From: Stenotrophomonas sp. SAU14A_NAIMI4_5
Lineage (GTDB): Bacteria > Pseudomonadota > Gammaproteobacteria > Xanthomonadales > Xanthomonadaceae
Length of the DNA stretch: 64,000 bases
Direction: 5' to 3'
Assembly (NCBI RefSeq): GCF_003086795.1
Contig: NZ_CP026003.1
Coordinates: forward strand, 160,445-224,444
In this document: positions 9,520 through 19,067 of the stretch, in pieces
How the letters are laid out: each line of letters begins with the position of its first letter
How positions within the stretch are numbered: the first letter of the stretch is position 1
The notes under the pieces: generated by a model
The model's database searches: none
Told to the model about the DNA's origin: nothing
The model's input: the letters and a program-made list of their open reading frames with translations, nothing else
Made by a program: the position numbers and the translations under genes

Positions 9520-12500
9520 TCAAGCTACCTGCACGATGTGCAGCGCCTTCGGGTTGCGCCACTGCGCCAGCAGCGCAGCCTCGCGCGCCTTGGCCTGTTC
9601 GTAGTGCGCTTCCTTGACGTGGCCGAAGCCGCGGATGTGCTCGGGCACGCTGGCGATTTCCACGGCCAGGGCCAGGCGTCCGTCTTCCAGACCTTCCAGC
9701 AGCTGCTGCACGGTGGCTTCGTAATCGGCGATCAGCTGGCGCTCCATGCGCCGCTCTTCGGTACGGCCGAACACATCCAAGCGGCCGCCGCGCAGGAACT
9801 TCAGCTTGGCCAGCAGGCCGAAGGCCTTGAACATCCACGGGCCGTACTCCTTCTTCAGCAGGCGGCCCTGCTCATCCTTCTTCGCGAACAGCGGCGGCGC
9901 CAGGTGGAAGCGCAGCTGGTAGTCGCCCTCGAACTGCTGCTGCAGGCGGCGCTGGAAGTCGCCGCTGGTGTACAGGCGGGCCACTTCGTACTCGTCCTTG
10001 TAGGCCATCAGCTTGAACAGGTAGCGGGCCACGGTCTCGGTCAGCGCGGTGGAGCCACCGATGCGCTCGGCTTCGGCCGCACGCACGCGCTCGACCAGGC
10101 TGCGGTAGCGGTTGGCATAGGCGGCGTCCTGGTACTCGACCAGGAACGCGGCGCGGCGCTCGATCATTTCGTCCAGCGAACGCGACAGGCGCGCGTCGTC
10201 CAGCGGCAGGAAGGCCACCTCGCCACCATGCGAGGGCAGGCCGCGCAGCTCGCGCTCGTCGGCGGTGTTGCGCGGTGCGGCGGTGGCGCCCCATTCGTTG
10301 CCTTCCCACTCGCCCGGCGGCAGCGGGTGCAGCGGGCCCGGGGTGGATTCGGTATCGGTATGGCGGTTGCGCACCAGGCCGGCGGCCTGCTGCACGGCCT
10401 GCGGGTCGACCACGGCCAGGCGGCCCCAGGCGAAGGCCTGCTGGTTCATCGCCACGGCCGCGCCGTTCAGTTCGATGGCACGCATCAGCGAGTCGAACGA
10501 CAGCGGCACCAGGCCGTGCTGCCACGCGTAGCCGAGGATGAACAGGTTGGCGGCGATGGCATCGCCCAGCAGCGCGGTGGCCAGCTGGGTGGCGTCGAGC
10601 TGCAGCGGCTCCTGGCCGCCCAGTGCCACGCGCACGCCGGCCACGATGTCGGCGGCGGGGAACTGCATGTCCGGGCGCGTGGTGAAGGTGCCCGGCATCG
10701 CTTCATAGGTGTTGAGCACCACCTGCGAACGGCCGGCGCGGACCTTCGACAGCGCCCAGTAATCGTTCACCACCACCATGTCGCAGCCCAGCACCAAGTC
10801 GGCCTCACCGGCGGCGATGCGCACGGCGTGGATGTCGTCCGGGCGACGGGCGATGCGGATATGCGTGGTCACCGCGCCACCCTTCTGCGCCAGGCCGGTC
10901 TGGTCGAGCACGCTTGCGCCCTTGCCTTCCAGATGGCCGGCCATGCCCAGCAGGGCACCGATGGTCACCACGCCGGTGCCGCCGACGCCGGTGATCAGGA
11001 TGTTCCAGGGCTGTTCCAGCGTGCCGCGGATGGTCGGCGCCGGCAGGTTGTCCAGCAGGGTGGAAGCATCGCGCTTGCTACCCTTGCGCGGCTGGCCACC
11101 GTGCACGGTGACGAAGCTCGGGCAGAAACCGTTCACGCAGGAATAGTCCTTGTTGCAGTTGGACTGGTCGATCTCGCGCTTGCGCCCGAACTCGGTTTCC
11201 TTCGGCAGCACCGAGACGCAGAAGCTCTTCTTGCCGCAGTCGCCGCAGCCTTCGCAGACCAGCGAATTGATCAGCACGCGCTTCTGCGGGTCTTCCAGCT
11301 TGCCGCGCTTGCGGCGGCGACGCTTTTCGGTGGCGCAGGTCTGTTCGTAGATCAGGATCGAAACACCCTTTACTTCGCGCAGGCGCTTCTGCACGGCGTC
11401 CAGTTCACTGCGGTCGTGGAACTCGACGTCGCTGGGGAAATGTTCGCGCTGGCCGGTCCACTTGCCGATGTTGTCCGACAGCACCACGATGGTGTGGATG
11501 CCTTCGGCGCGCATCTGCCTGGCGATGTCCGGCACGCTCAGCGGGCCGTCCACCGGCTGGCCGCCGGTCATCGCCACCGCATCGTTGTAGAGGATCTTGT
11601 AGGTGATGTTGACGCCGGCCGCGACCGCCTGGCGGATCGCCAGCGAGCCGCTGTGGAAATAGGTGCCGTCGCCCAGGTTCTGGAACACGTGCGGGGTATC
11701 GGTGAACGGCGCCTGCCCGGCCCATGTCACGCCTTCGCCGCCCATGTGGGTGAAGGTGTCGGTGCTGCGGTCCATCCAGGTCACCATGTAATGGCAACCG
11801 ATGCCGGCCAGTGCACGCGAGCCTTCCGGCACCTGGGTGGAGGTGTTGTGCGGGCAGCCCGAGCAGTAATGCGGCACGCGCGGGAAGCTGGCGCGCGGCA
11901 ACGCAAGCTCGGCTTCCTTTTCCTGCATCCACTGCAGGCGCTGTTCGATCGATTCGTTGTTGAAGAACTTCTGGATGCGGCGGCCGATCACGCCGGCGAT
12001 GGTGGCCGGGGTCAGTTCGCCGGTGGACGGCAGGATCCATTCGCCGCTCTCGTCGTACTTGCCGACGATGGACGGGCGCTGGCCCCAGCTGACCGGCCAG
12101 TTGAAGAACTGCTCCTTCATCTGGCGCTCGATGAAGGCACGCTTCTCCTCCACCACGATGATGTCTTCCAGGCCCTGCGCGAAGCGCGCGATGCCTTCCG
12201 GCTCCAGCGGCCAGGTCATGCCGACCTTGTACACGCGGATGCCGATGTCGGCGCACGCGGCTTCGTCCAGGCCCAGGTATTCCAGCGCCTGCAGCACGTC
12301 CAGGTAGCTCTTGCCGGTGGTCACGATGCCCAGCCGCGCGCGCGGCGCATCCATCACCACCTTGTCGATGCCGTTGGCGCGGGCAAAGGCCTGCGCGGCC
12401 TTCACCGCATAGCGGTGCAGGCGCATTTCCTGGTCCAGCGGCGGGTCCGGCCAGCGGATGTTGAGGCCGCCGCTGGGCATGTCGAAGTCTTCCGGCAGCA

Positions 12501-13206
12501 CGATGCGCCGCGCCAGCGGATCGACCTCGACCGAGGCCGAGGATTCCACCGTCTCGGCGATGGTCTTGAAGCCGACCCAGCGCCCGGTGTAACGGCTCAT
12601 CGCCCAGCCCAGCAGGCCCATGTCGAGGATGTCCTGCACGCCGGCCGGGTTCAGCACCGGCATCATCGCGCTGACGAATTCGTCTTCGCTGCCATGCGGC
12701 AGGGTCGAGCTGCGGCAGGCATGGTCATCGGCGGCCAGGGCCAGCACGCCGCCGTGGCGCGAGGTGCCGGCCGCATTGGCATGCTTGAACACGTCGCCGC
12801 AGCGGTCCACGCCCGGGCCCTTGCCGTACCACATGCCGAACACGCCCTGCACGTTGGCGCCTGGGAACAGGTTGGTCTGCTGCGTGCCCCACACCATGGT
12901 GGCGCCCAGGTCCTCGTTGAGGCCGGGGGTGAACTTCACCTTGGCCGCTTCCAGGTGCTTGCGCGCGCGCCACAGCTCCAGGTCGAAGCCACCCAGCGGG
13001 CTGCCGCGGTAGCCACTGACGAAGCCGGCGCTGTCGATGCCTTCGTGCGCATCGCGCAGGCGCTGCATCAGCGGCAGCCGGACCAGTGCCTGCACGCCAC
13101 TCAGGTAGATCCGCCCCTCGTTGCGGGTGTACTTGTGGTCGAGCGTGTAATCACGGTCGATCAGGTCGGCGGAAGAGGGCGAAGTGAGTTGCGCGGTACT
13201 GGTCAT
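9520..13206 (-). CDS. Indolepyruvate ferredoxin oxidoreductase family protein
   Basis: A 1228-residue protein fusing the parts of 2-oxoacid:ferredoxin oxidoreductases, which decarboxylate aryl- or branched-chain 2-oxoacids to acyl-CoA and reduce ferredoxin. The N-terminal half has 'GYRGSPLGGFDLELWRAR' and 'GVEGVTWAGQAPF'-like cofactor regions, with 'GIGCHYMVTWMDRSTDTFTH' in the thiamine-diphosphate part. A cysteine cluster follows ('CEGCGDCGKKSFC', then 'SNCNKDYSCVNGFC'), consistent with iron-sulfur binding. The gamma-like domain begins 'ITGVGGTGVVTIGALLG'. I prefer ATG 13206 (MTSTAQLTSPSSADLIDRDY) over ATG 13233. Residues about 953-991 look like a non-conserved Pro/Glu/Trp-rich insertion. 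Monocistronic, bounded by convergent and divergent genes. Confidence 0.93.
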   Translation of the reverse strand: MTSTAQLTSPSSADLIDRDYTLDHKYTRNEGRIYLSGVQALVRLPLMQRLRDAHEGIDSAGFVSGYRGSPLGGFDLELWRARKHLEAAKVKFTPGLNEDLGATMVWGTQQTNLFPGANVQGVFGMWYGKGPGVDRCGDVFKHANAAGTSRHGGVLALAADDHACRSSTLPHGSEDEFVSAMMPVLNPAGVQDILDMGLLGWAMSRYTGRWVGFKTIAETVESSASVEVDPLARRIVLPEDFDMPSGGLNIRWPDPPLDQEMRLHRYAVKAAQAFARANGIDKVVMDAPRARLGIVTTGKSYLDVLQALEYLGLDEAACADIGIRVYKVGMTWPLEPEGIARFAQGLEDIIVVEEKRAFIERQMKEQFFNWPVSWGQRPSIVGKYDESGEWILPSTGELTPATIAGVIGRRIQKFFNNESIEQRLQWMQEKEAELALPRASFPRVPHYCSGCPHNTSTQVPEGSRALAGIGCHYMVTWMDRSTDTFTHMGGEGVTWAGQAPFTDTPHVFQNLGDGTYFHSGSLAIRQAVAAGVNITYKILYNDAVAMTGGQPVDGPLSVPDIARQMRAEGIHTIVVLSDNIGKWTGQREHFPSDVEFHDRSELDAVQKRLREVKGVSILIYEQTCATEKRRRRKRGKLEDPQKRVLINSLVCEGCGDCGKKSFCVSVLPKETEFGRKREIDQSNCNKDYSCVNGFCPSFVTVHGGQPRKGSKRDASTLLDNLPAPTIRGTLEQPWNILITGVGGTGVVTIGALLGMAGHLEGKGASVLDQTGLAQKGGAVTTHIRIARRPDDIHAVRIAAGEADLVLGCDMVVVNDYWALSKVRAGRSQVVLNTYEAMPGTFTTRPDMQFPAADIVAGVRVALGGQEPLQLDATQLATALLGDAIAANLFILGYAWQHGLVPLSFDSLMRAIELNGAAVAMNQQAFAWGRLAVVDPQAVQQAAGLVRNRHTDTESTPGPLHPLPPGEWEGNEWGATAAPRNTADERELRGLPSHGGEVAFLPLDDARLSRSLDEMIERRAAFLVEYQDAAYANRYRSLVERVRAAEAERIGGSTALTETVARYLFKLMAYKDEYEVARLYTSGDFQRRLQQQFEGDYQLRFHLAPPLFAKKDEQGRLLKKEYGPWMFKAFGLLAKLKFLRGGRLDVFGRTEERRMERQLIADYEATVQQLLEGLEDGRLALAVEIASVPEHIRGFGHVKEAHYEQAKAREAALLAQWRNPKALHIVQVA

Positions 13207-13374
13207 GGCTGGCCCGGTAGGATCGGCTGGCACCGGCCGCGTGCGGGCACGCGGCGGGAAAGGCGCGAATTGTAACAGTGGGGCCCGGAAGGCCCGGCAC
13301 TCGCATCGGCGGCCTTGCTGGGGTTAGGATCGGGGGGAGAGGGGAGGTTGGTGTTTCAACCCGGGGGAAATTTG

Positions 13375-14010
13375 ATGTCAGTTGCAGGACAGTTCCTGGC
13401 CGGCGTGCTGCTGGTCTCGAGCGCGGCCGCCGCATGGGCGGCACCGGCATTGCCGGCACCGCAGGAATTCTATTTCGACAATGATGCTGCCGCCGCACCG
13501 ATCATCGTAGTGGGTGGCGCCGGCGAGGACCTGATCGCGCAGCTGCTGAAGCAGCGCGAGCGGGGCCGCAAGAGCCTGGAGGCCACCGCACAGCTGGCGT
13601 CGGTGGCCATCGCGCAGGGGCGGGCGGAAGTGGGAAACCAGCTCTACCACGAAGCCATGACCGAAGCGCCCATCCAGAGCATCCTGGGCCGCAGCGTGCG
13701 CTGGAACTACGGCTGGGACCTGCTGCGGCAGGGCCAGGCGCTTGCCGCGCTGGAACAGTGGCAGTCGGTGGCCAACAACCTGCGCAGCAATGCCGCGTGG
13801 ATTCCGCCCACCTACGCGCTGGCGTTGTGGCGGGCCGGCCAGCAGCAGGAGGCGGTGAAGTGGTACGCCGCCGCCGTGCGCACCGAGCCGACCCAGTGGA
13901 ACGACAGCAGCCGTTACCCGGAGCTGCTGCCGGCCTGGCGCGATGACGAGCGCGCCAGCCTGGCGGAAGTGCAGCAGGCCTGGGCCTCGGCGCCGCCGGC
14001 CTGGCCGTGA
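13375..14010 (+). CDS. Exported TPR-like protein
   Basis: A 211-residue protein. Residues 1-27 (MSVAGQFLAGVLLVSSAAAAWAA) form a Sec signal with an AxA site. The mature part is helical with repeat-like pairs such as 'TAQLASVAIAQGRAEVGNQLY', 'WDLLRQGQALAALEQWQSVA' and 'YALALWRAGQQQEAVKWYAA', typical of TPR proteins. The ATG follows GGGGGA by 7 bases; an earlier in-frame start at 13315 would remove the signal from the N-terminus. Likely periplasmic; function unknown. Divergent from the oxidoreductase gene. Confidence 0.8.
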   Translation: MSVAGQFLAGVLLVSSAAAAWAAPALPAPQEFYFDNDAAAAPIIVVGGAGEDLIAQLLKQRERGRKSLEATAQLASVAIAQGRAEVGNQLYHEAMTEAPIQSILGRSVRWNYGWDLLRQGQALAALEQWQSVANNLRSNAAWIPPTYALALWRAGQQQEAVKWYAAAVRTEPTQWNDSSRYPELLPAWRDDERASLAEVQQAWASAPPAWP

Positions 14011-14095
14011 GGCATGACCGCAGGCGCTTGCCGCCTGCGGTACTGCATCGCACAATCCAACGCGTCGCAGGCGTGTGCCTGAGGGGGAGCCACCC

Positions 14096-15001
14096 ATGGC
14101 CTTCGATGCGTTCGCCCTGATCCTGGCCATGCTCGGGCTGGGCATGCTGTTTGCCCGCCTGCGCGCGTTGCCGGACAACGCCGCCGAGACGCTCAACAAA
14201 GTGGTGCTGTACGTCTGTCTGCCCGCGGCGGTGCTGACCTACGTGCCTCGCCTGCAGCTGGATGCCAGCCTGCTGGGGCTGATGGCCACGCCGTGGCTGC
14301 TGATGCTGGCCACCTGGGCGCTGGTCAGCCTGGCCACGCGCGTGTTCGGCTTCGCCCGCGACGTACACGCGGTGCTGCTGATCTGCGTGGCCCTGGCCAA
14401 CTCCAGCTTCATCGGCTACCCGATGGTGCGCGCGTTGCTGGGCGACGCCGCCTTGCCCTATGCGGTGGTCTACGACCAGTTCGGCACCTTCCTGCTGCTG
14501 TCCACCTTCGGTCTGCTGGTGCTGGCGCGTTACAGCGGCGACCGCCCGCCGACGGCGCTGCAGGTGCTGGGCCGCATCGGCCGCTTCCCGCCGCTGTGGG
14601 CGCTGCTGTTCGCGCTGCTGCTGATGCCGGCGCAGCCGCCGTCGTGGATTGGCACGGCATTGAAGCAGCTGGCCGACGCGATGCTGCCGCTGGTGATGCT
14701 GGCGGTCGGGCTGTCGATCCAGCTGCGCCTGCGCCGCGAGGAGCTGCGTCCGCTGGCGGTGGGCCTGCTGCTGAAGCTGCTGGTGCTGCCGGCGCTGGCG
14801 TTGCCGCTGTCGTGGGCGCTGGGCATGCAGGGGCTGATGCTGAAGGCCAACGTTCTTGAGTCTGCGATGCCGACGATGATCACTGCCGCCGCGCTGGCGA
14901 TCTCGCATCGGCTGGCGCCGCGGTTGGCGGCCGCGCTGGTCGGCTACGGCATCGTGCTGTCACTGCTGACACTTCCCGCCTGGATGTGGGTGTTGGGGTG
15001 A
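14096..15001 (+). CDS. AEC family (auxin efflux carrier-like) transporter
   Basis: A 301-residue membrane protein with about ten hydrophobic segments, beginning 'FALILAMLGLGMLFARLRAL'. It carries family features 'ETLNKVVLYVCLPAAVLTYV', 'ALANSSFIGYPMVRALLGD' and a C-terminal 'NVLESAMPTMITAAALA' before the last helices. AEC proteins export or import small organic acids; the substrate here cannot be read from sequence. A strong ribosome site (GAGGGGGAG) precedes ATG 14096. No partner gene is close; the downstream DNA is a repeat island. Confidence 0.9.
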   Translation: MAFDAFALILAMLGLGMLFARLRALPDNAAETLNKVVLYVCLPAAVLTYVPRLQLDASLLGLMATPWLLMLATWALVSLATRVFGFARDVHAVLLICVALANSSFIGYPMVRALLGDAALPYAVVYDQFGTFLLLSTFGLLVLARYSGDRPPTALQVLGRIGRFPPLWALLFALLLMPAQPPSWIGTALKQLADAMLPLVMLAVGLSIQLRLRREELRPLAVGLLLKLLVLPALALPLSWALGMQGLMLKANVLESAMPTMITAAALAISHRLAPRLAAALVGYGIVLSLLTLPAWMWVLG

Positions 15002-15011
15002 GGGTTTATCT

Positions 15012-15030
15012 GCAGGGCTTGCAGCCCTGC
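15012..15030. repeat. GC-rich hairpin, third copy, next to foldback element C
   Basis: GCAGGGCTTGCAGCCCTGC, identical to 7938-7956. It is followed by GCAACGGCAACGG and then the left arm of element C, the same order as beside element A. It begins 10 bases after the AEC transporter stop and could also help end that transcript. Confidence 0.8.
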
Positions 15031-15076
15031 ACCCGCCGAAGCAACAGCAACGGCAACGGCGTGCTATCCGTGGGAT

Positions 15077-15331
15077 GGCGGGGTGGGTCCGGTTGAGGGG
15101 GACGCCGTAAACCCCCAGACCGGCCCAGCCGCTGGCGGCTGTGCGTTCGGGCGCTTGCGAAGCAGTGCTTCGCAAGCAAAGCGCCCTCACCCATGGGGGC
15201 TTGGTCGCGGCTTGCTCGTGTGCGCTTTCCTGCGCACACGGCAAGACCGGGGTTGGGCGTCCTGCCCAACCCGCCCGAGGCATGCCTCGGGCCCATGCCG
15301 CTCACACCCCCTCAACCGGACCCACCCCGCC
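15077..15331. repeat. Foldback element C (255 bp)
   Basis: A perfect 25-bp terminal inverted repeat (15077-15101 and 15307-15331) built on GTGGGTCCGGTTGAGGGGG with a GGCGGG extension. The box ACGCCGTAAACCC (15102-15114) directly abuts the left arm. The interior repeats the hairpins of element B in reverse orientation and adds a GCGCTTGCGAAGCAGTGCTTCGCAAG-type stem region near 15150-15185. The right flank carries GACAGACTTCCG (15335-15346), matching the flank of B. Confidence 0.85.
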
Positions 15332-15388
15332 TTCGACAGACTTCCGCGATCTGTCAGAACTTGCAGCTGTTGGTGCCAGCTGCTGTTG

Positions 15389-15413
15389 GTGGGTGCCGAC
15401 CGTTGGTCGGCAC
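15389..15413. repeat. SMAG palindrome
   Basis: GTGGGTGCCGACC-GTT-GGTCGGCAC, identical to the first unit of the 90-bp array at 8142. It lies downstream of element C, as the 90-bp array lies beside element A. Confidence 0.85.
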
Positions 15414-15486
15414 AGAGCGAAGCGATCGGCTCTTGATCTTCTTTTTTCTCTTCCGTGGCTGACCGCACACGGAAACTGTCAGGGGT

Positions 15487-15584
15487 CGGGCGGGTTGGGT
15501 TCGCGGGACCGCAGGCGCCATGGATGGCGCCTACGAGCCCCCAGGGATGGGTTTACGGCGTGTACCGCGAACCCAACCCGCCCG
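15487..15584. repeat. Foldback element D (98 bp)
   Basis: A perfect 20-bp terminal inverted repeat (15487-15506 and 15565-15584, CGGGCGGGTTGGGTTCGCGG). The core is nearly the reverse complement of element A's core, including GGCGCCATGGATGGCGCC and GGGTTTACGGCGT (15549-15561, 3 bp from the right arm), yet the arms are unrelated to those of A. The left flank has CGGAAACTGTC (15470-15480). Confidence 0.85.
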
Positions 15585-15669
15585 GCCCAGCTCACAATGC
15601 CAGTCGACCAACAGTCGACTTTACCCAACCGCCAGCCACGAGGGGCTCCGCCGTTGGCCGAAAACCCCC

Positions 15670-17154
15670 TCAGTCGTCCGCAGACACCGTCCGCCCCGAC
15701 GCCCACTCGCGCAATGCCGCCACCTGCTCGGCCATCAACACCGACAACGGCCGCGTCGCGCGGATCTCGGTCATCAGCAGCTCGGTATCCAGCGGCCGCC
15801 CCTCGGCATGCGCCGAATACAGCCCCGCCACGATCGCCTGCTCGATCTCCGCGCCGGAGAACCCGTTCGCCGCCGCTGCCAGCGCCGGCAGCGCGAAATC
15901 ATCCGCGTTGAGCTGGCGCCGGCCCAGGTGCAGCCGCAGCAGCTCCACCCGCACGTCCGGTGGCGGCAGGTCGACGAAGAAGATCTCGTCGAAGCGGCCC
16001 TTGCGCAGCAGTTCGGCCGGCAGCTCGTGCACCTGGTTGGCGGTGGCCACGATGAACACCGGCGCCTTGCGCTCGGCCATCCAGGTCAGCAGGTGGCCCA
16101 GCACGCGGCGCGATACGCCGCCGTCGTCGCCACCGCTGGCCAGGCCCTTCTCGATCTCGTCCATCCACAGCACGCACGGGGCCAGCTGCTCGGCCGAGGC
16201 CAGGGCCTGGCGCAGGTTGGCTTCGGTCTCGCCGTGGTACTTGTTGTACAGCGCGCCCACGTCCAGGCGCAGCAGCGGCACGCCGAAGCCGGCGGCGGTG
16301 GCCTTGGCCAGCATCGACTTGCCGCAGCCCTGCACGCCCAGCAGCAGCATGCCGCGCGGCGGGTCCAGGCCGGCCGGGGCGGAGCCGGCGATGAAGGCGA
16401 CCCGGCGCTGGTTGATCCAGCGCTTCAGCCGGTTGGCACCGGCCACGTCGCCGAAGCGCGCGCTGTCATGTTCGAAGAACAGGTGGCCGCTGCGGTTGAG
16501 CAGCTCGAACTTCAGCCGCGCCAGCTGCGGCAGGTCGTCGTCGCGCAGCGCGCCGTCGGCATAGATCAGCTGGCGGGCGATGCGCCGGGCATCGACCAGG
16601 CTCAGGCCCTGCAGGTTCTTCAGGATCTTCTTGACCGCTTCGCTGTCCACTTCCACCCGGCGGCCGCCATGCTCGCGGGCATAGGCGTCGGCCTCTTCGC
16701 GCAGCATCTTCAGCAGGGCGTTGGCATCGGGCAGGCGCGGGTTGAAGCGCACCGCCAGCGCTTCCAGTTCGGCCGGCAGCTCGACCTTGGCGCCGATCAG
16801 CACCAGTACGTGCGGCTGGCTGTGACGGCGCTGGATCAGGTCGCGCAGCGCACGCTGGTGGCTGGCGTAACCGAGGTAGGGGTGGAAATCGAGCAGCAGG
16901 TAGATGCCGCGCTGTTCGGCCTGGCGGATCATCTGCAGGGCGGCGCTGGCGTCGGGCGGGCCGATCGCATCGTCCTCGCGCTCCAGGTCGATGCGGCGCA
17001 GGCCCTCGGTGATCGACCAGCGGTGCAGGGCACGCCAGACATGCATCAGCGTCTGCCGGAACAGTTCGACGATGCGACCCTCGTCCTGGGTCTCGATGAC
17101 GATCAGGGGGGTGTTGGCGCGGATCAATGCGCTCAGGTCCTGCAGTTCGCTCAT
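15670..17154 (-). CDS. AAA+ ATPase, Ycf46-like
   Basis: A 494-residue protein. The first half has a degenerate ATPase-like region ('[20 protein letters not shown]', '[13 protein letters not shown]'). The second half is a full AAA+ module: Walker A 'GVQGCGKS', Walker B '[10 protein letters not shown]', sensor-1 '[16 protein letters not shown]' and arginine finger region '[16 protein letters not shown]'. This matches the Ycf46-type family found in bacteria and plastids, whose role is not well defined. Transcribed divergently from the ParA gene across a 123-bp gap. Confidence 0.88.
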   Translation of the reverse strand: MSELQDLSALIRANTPLIVIETQDEGRIVELFRQTLMHVWRALHRWSITEGLRRIDLEREDDAIGPPDASAALQMIRQAEQRGIYLLLDFHPYLGYASHQRALRDLIQRRHSQPHVLVLIGAKVELPAELEALAVRFNPRLPDANALLKMLREEADAYAREHGGRRVEVDSEAVKKILKNLQGLSLVDARRIARQLIYADGALRDDDLPQLARLKFELLNRSGHLFFEHDSARFGDVAGANRLKRWINQRRVAFIAGSAPAGLDPPRGMLLLGVQGCGKSMLAKATAAGFGVPLLRLDVGALYNKYHGETEANLRQALASAEQLAPCVLWMDEIEKGLASGGDDGGVSRRVLGHLLTWMAERKAPVFIVATANQVHELPAELLRKGRFDEIFFVDLPPPDVRVELLRLHLGRRQLNADDFALPALAAAANGFSGAEIEQAIVAGLYSAHAEGRPLDTELLMTEIRATRPLSVLMAEQVAALREWASGRTVSADD

Positions 17155-17205
17155 GCCGGTTCGATCCTTCGGGAGCGCAACGATAGCAAAGCCGATGCGG
17201 ATTGA

Positions 17206-17907
<702 letters not shown>

Positions 17908-17956
17908 CGCGTACGTCACCCTTTGTGCTGCACCCTCACTTTCATGGAACCTCGCG

Positions 17957-18433
17957 ATGCGTGAACTGATCCTGCTGCGCCATGCCCATGCCGAACCGGC
18001 CACCCCCGGCCAGGCCGACCTCGATCGGCCGTTGTCGCCGGTGGGTCTTGCCGAAGCCGAGGCGGCCGGCAAGTGGATGAAGGAAAACAACCTGCTGCCG
18101 GACTGCGTGCTGTGCTCGCCGTCGCGGCGTACCCGCGAGACCCTGGAAGCGGTGCTGGCAGCCATCGGCTACGTCGAGAAGCGCCTGGAAGACCGCATCT
18201 ACGAAGCCACCCCCGGCACCCTGGCCGCGCTGGTGGATGAGCGCCGGGACCTGGACCGGGTGCTGATCGTCGGCCACAACCCCGGCCTGGAAAGGCTGGT
18301 GGCACTGATGACCGAAGGCACCAGCAGCGACTACCGGGGCATGCCGCCGGCGGCCGTGGCCGTGCTCGGGTTCCCGCGCGAGGCGGCGATCGAGCCGGGC
18401 GTGGCCAGCCTGAACGCCTTCTGGTGGCCGTGA
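17957..18433 (+). CDS. sixA: SixA-type phosphohistidine phosphatase
   Basis: A 158-residue histidine phosphatase. The catalytic RHG-type motif is 'LLRHAHAE' (R8, H9), followed by 'LSPVGLAEAEAAGKWM' and 'CSPSRRTRETLE'; the second histidine is in 'IVGHNPGLERLV'. E. coli SixA removes phosphate from histidine phosphotransfer proteins such as ArcB and NPr. The length fits. It is followed at 4 bp by the YceI gene, and starts a tight run of seven genes to 24457. Confidence 0.88.
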   Translation: MRELILLRHAHAEPATPGQADLDRPLSPVGLAEAEAAGKWMKENNLLPDCVLCSPSRRTRETLEAVLAAIGYVEKRLEDRIYEATPGTLAALVDERRDLDRVLIVGHNPGLERLVALMTEGTSSDYRGMPPAAVAVLGFPREAAIEPGVASLNAFWWP

Positions 18434-18437
18434 GTCG

Positions 18438-19067
18438 ATGATCCTGGCACGGCCCGGCCGCTGCCTGCTGCCGGTGCTGCTGGTCTGCAGCCCGGCCTGG
18501 GCTGCCCCTCCACCCCCCACGCCGCTGCCGCCGGTGGCGGCGCTGGCGTCGGCCGAGTCGTCGCGTGTGCTGTACATGGACCTGCAGCGCTCGCGGATCG
18601 GCTTCGAGGTGCGCACCCGCTTCGGCCAGCGCATCGAAGGGCTGTTCCCGCACTTCGAGGGACGCGTCGAAGTGCTGTCCGATGGCCGCCACCAGGTGCA
18701 CCTGAAGATGTTCACCCGCTCGGTGGAGATCCCGGGCAAGGACCGCTACACCGGCTGGATGCGCGGGCCGGAGTTCTTCGATGCCGGGCGCTACCCGTCG
18801 GTCGAGTTCGATTCGCTGCCCTACTGGCCGGACACCGTCGGCAACGGCGGCGACATCCAGGGCAGGCTCACCCTGCGCGGGGTCAGCCACCCGGAAACCC
18901 TGCGGGTGGAGAAGGCGGAATGTTCCCGACCCGGCTATGATTGCGATGTCGTCAGCCGCGGTACCGTGCAACGAGGCCGGTACGGCATGGACAGCTGGCA
19001 GCTTGCCTTGAGTGACCGAGTGACCTTCGTACTGCGAGCCCGCCTGAGCGAGGCGCCGAAACCGTGA
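18438..19067 (+). CDS. YceI family periplasmic protein
   Basis: A 209-residue protein with a Sec signal (MILARPGRCLLPVLLVCSPAWA). The remainder is a YceI lipocalin-like barrel: 'SRIGFEVRTRFGQRIEGLFP', 'GRVEVLSDGRHQVHLKM', 'EFFDAGRYPSVEFDSLPY' and 'GRLTLRGVSHPETLRVE'. Characterised members bind polyisoprenoid chains. Four bases separate it from sixA, and its stop overlaps the GTG of the downstream phospholipase-D gene, so it is cotranscribed with lipid genes. Confidence 0.9.
   Translation: MILARPGRCLLPVLLVCSPAWAAPPPPTPLPPVAALASAESSRVLYMDLQRSRIGFEVRTRFGQRIEGLFPHFEGRVEVLSDGRHQVHLKMFTRSVEIPGKDRYTGWMRGPEFFDAGRYPSVEFDSLPYWPDTVGNGGDIQGRLTLRGVSHPETLRVEKAECSRPGYDCDVVSRGTVQRGRYGMDSWQLALSDRVTFVLRARLSEAPKP

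Noticed and set aside
3322..13275. Very long open frames antisense to the TldD/TldE and oxidoreductase genes (up to about 1245 codons)
   Set aside because: High-GC DNA leaves the antisense frame open when third positions are G/C. The residues are His/Ala/Gly/Val-rich mirror images without domain motifs.
15137..15911. Open frames through the second repeat island
   Set aside because: They translate the hairpins and TIRs of elements C and D; there is no ribosome site and no conserved motif.
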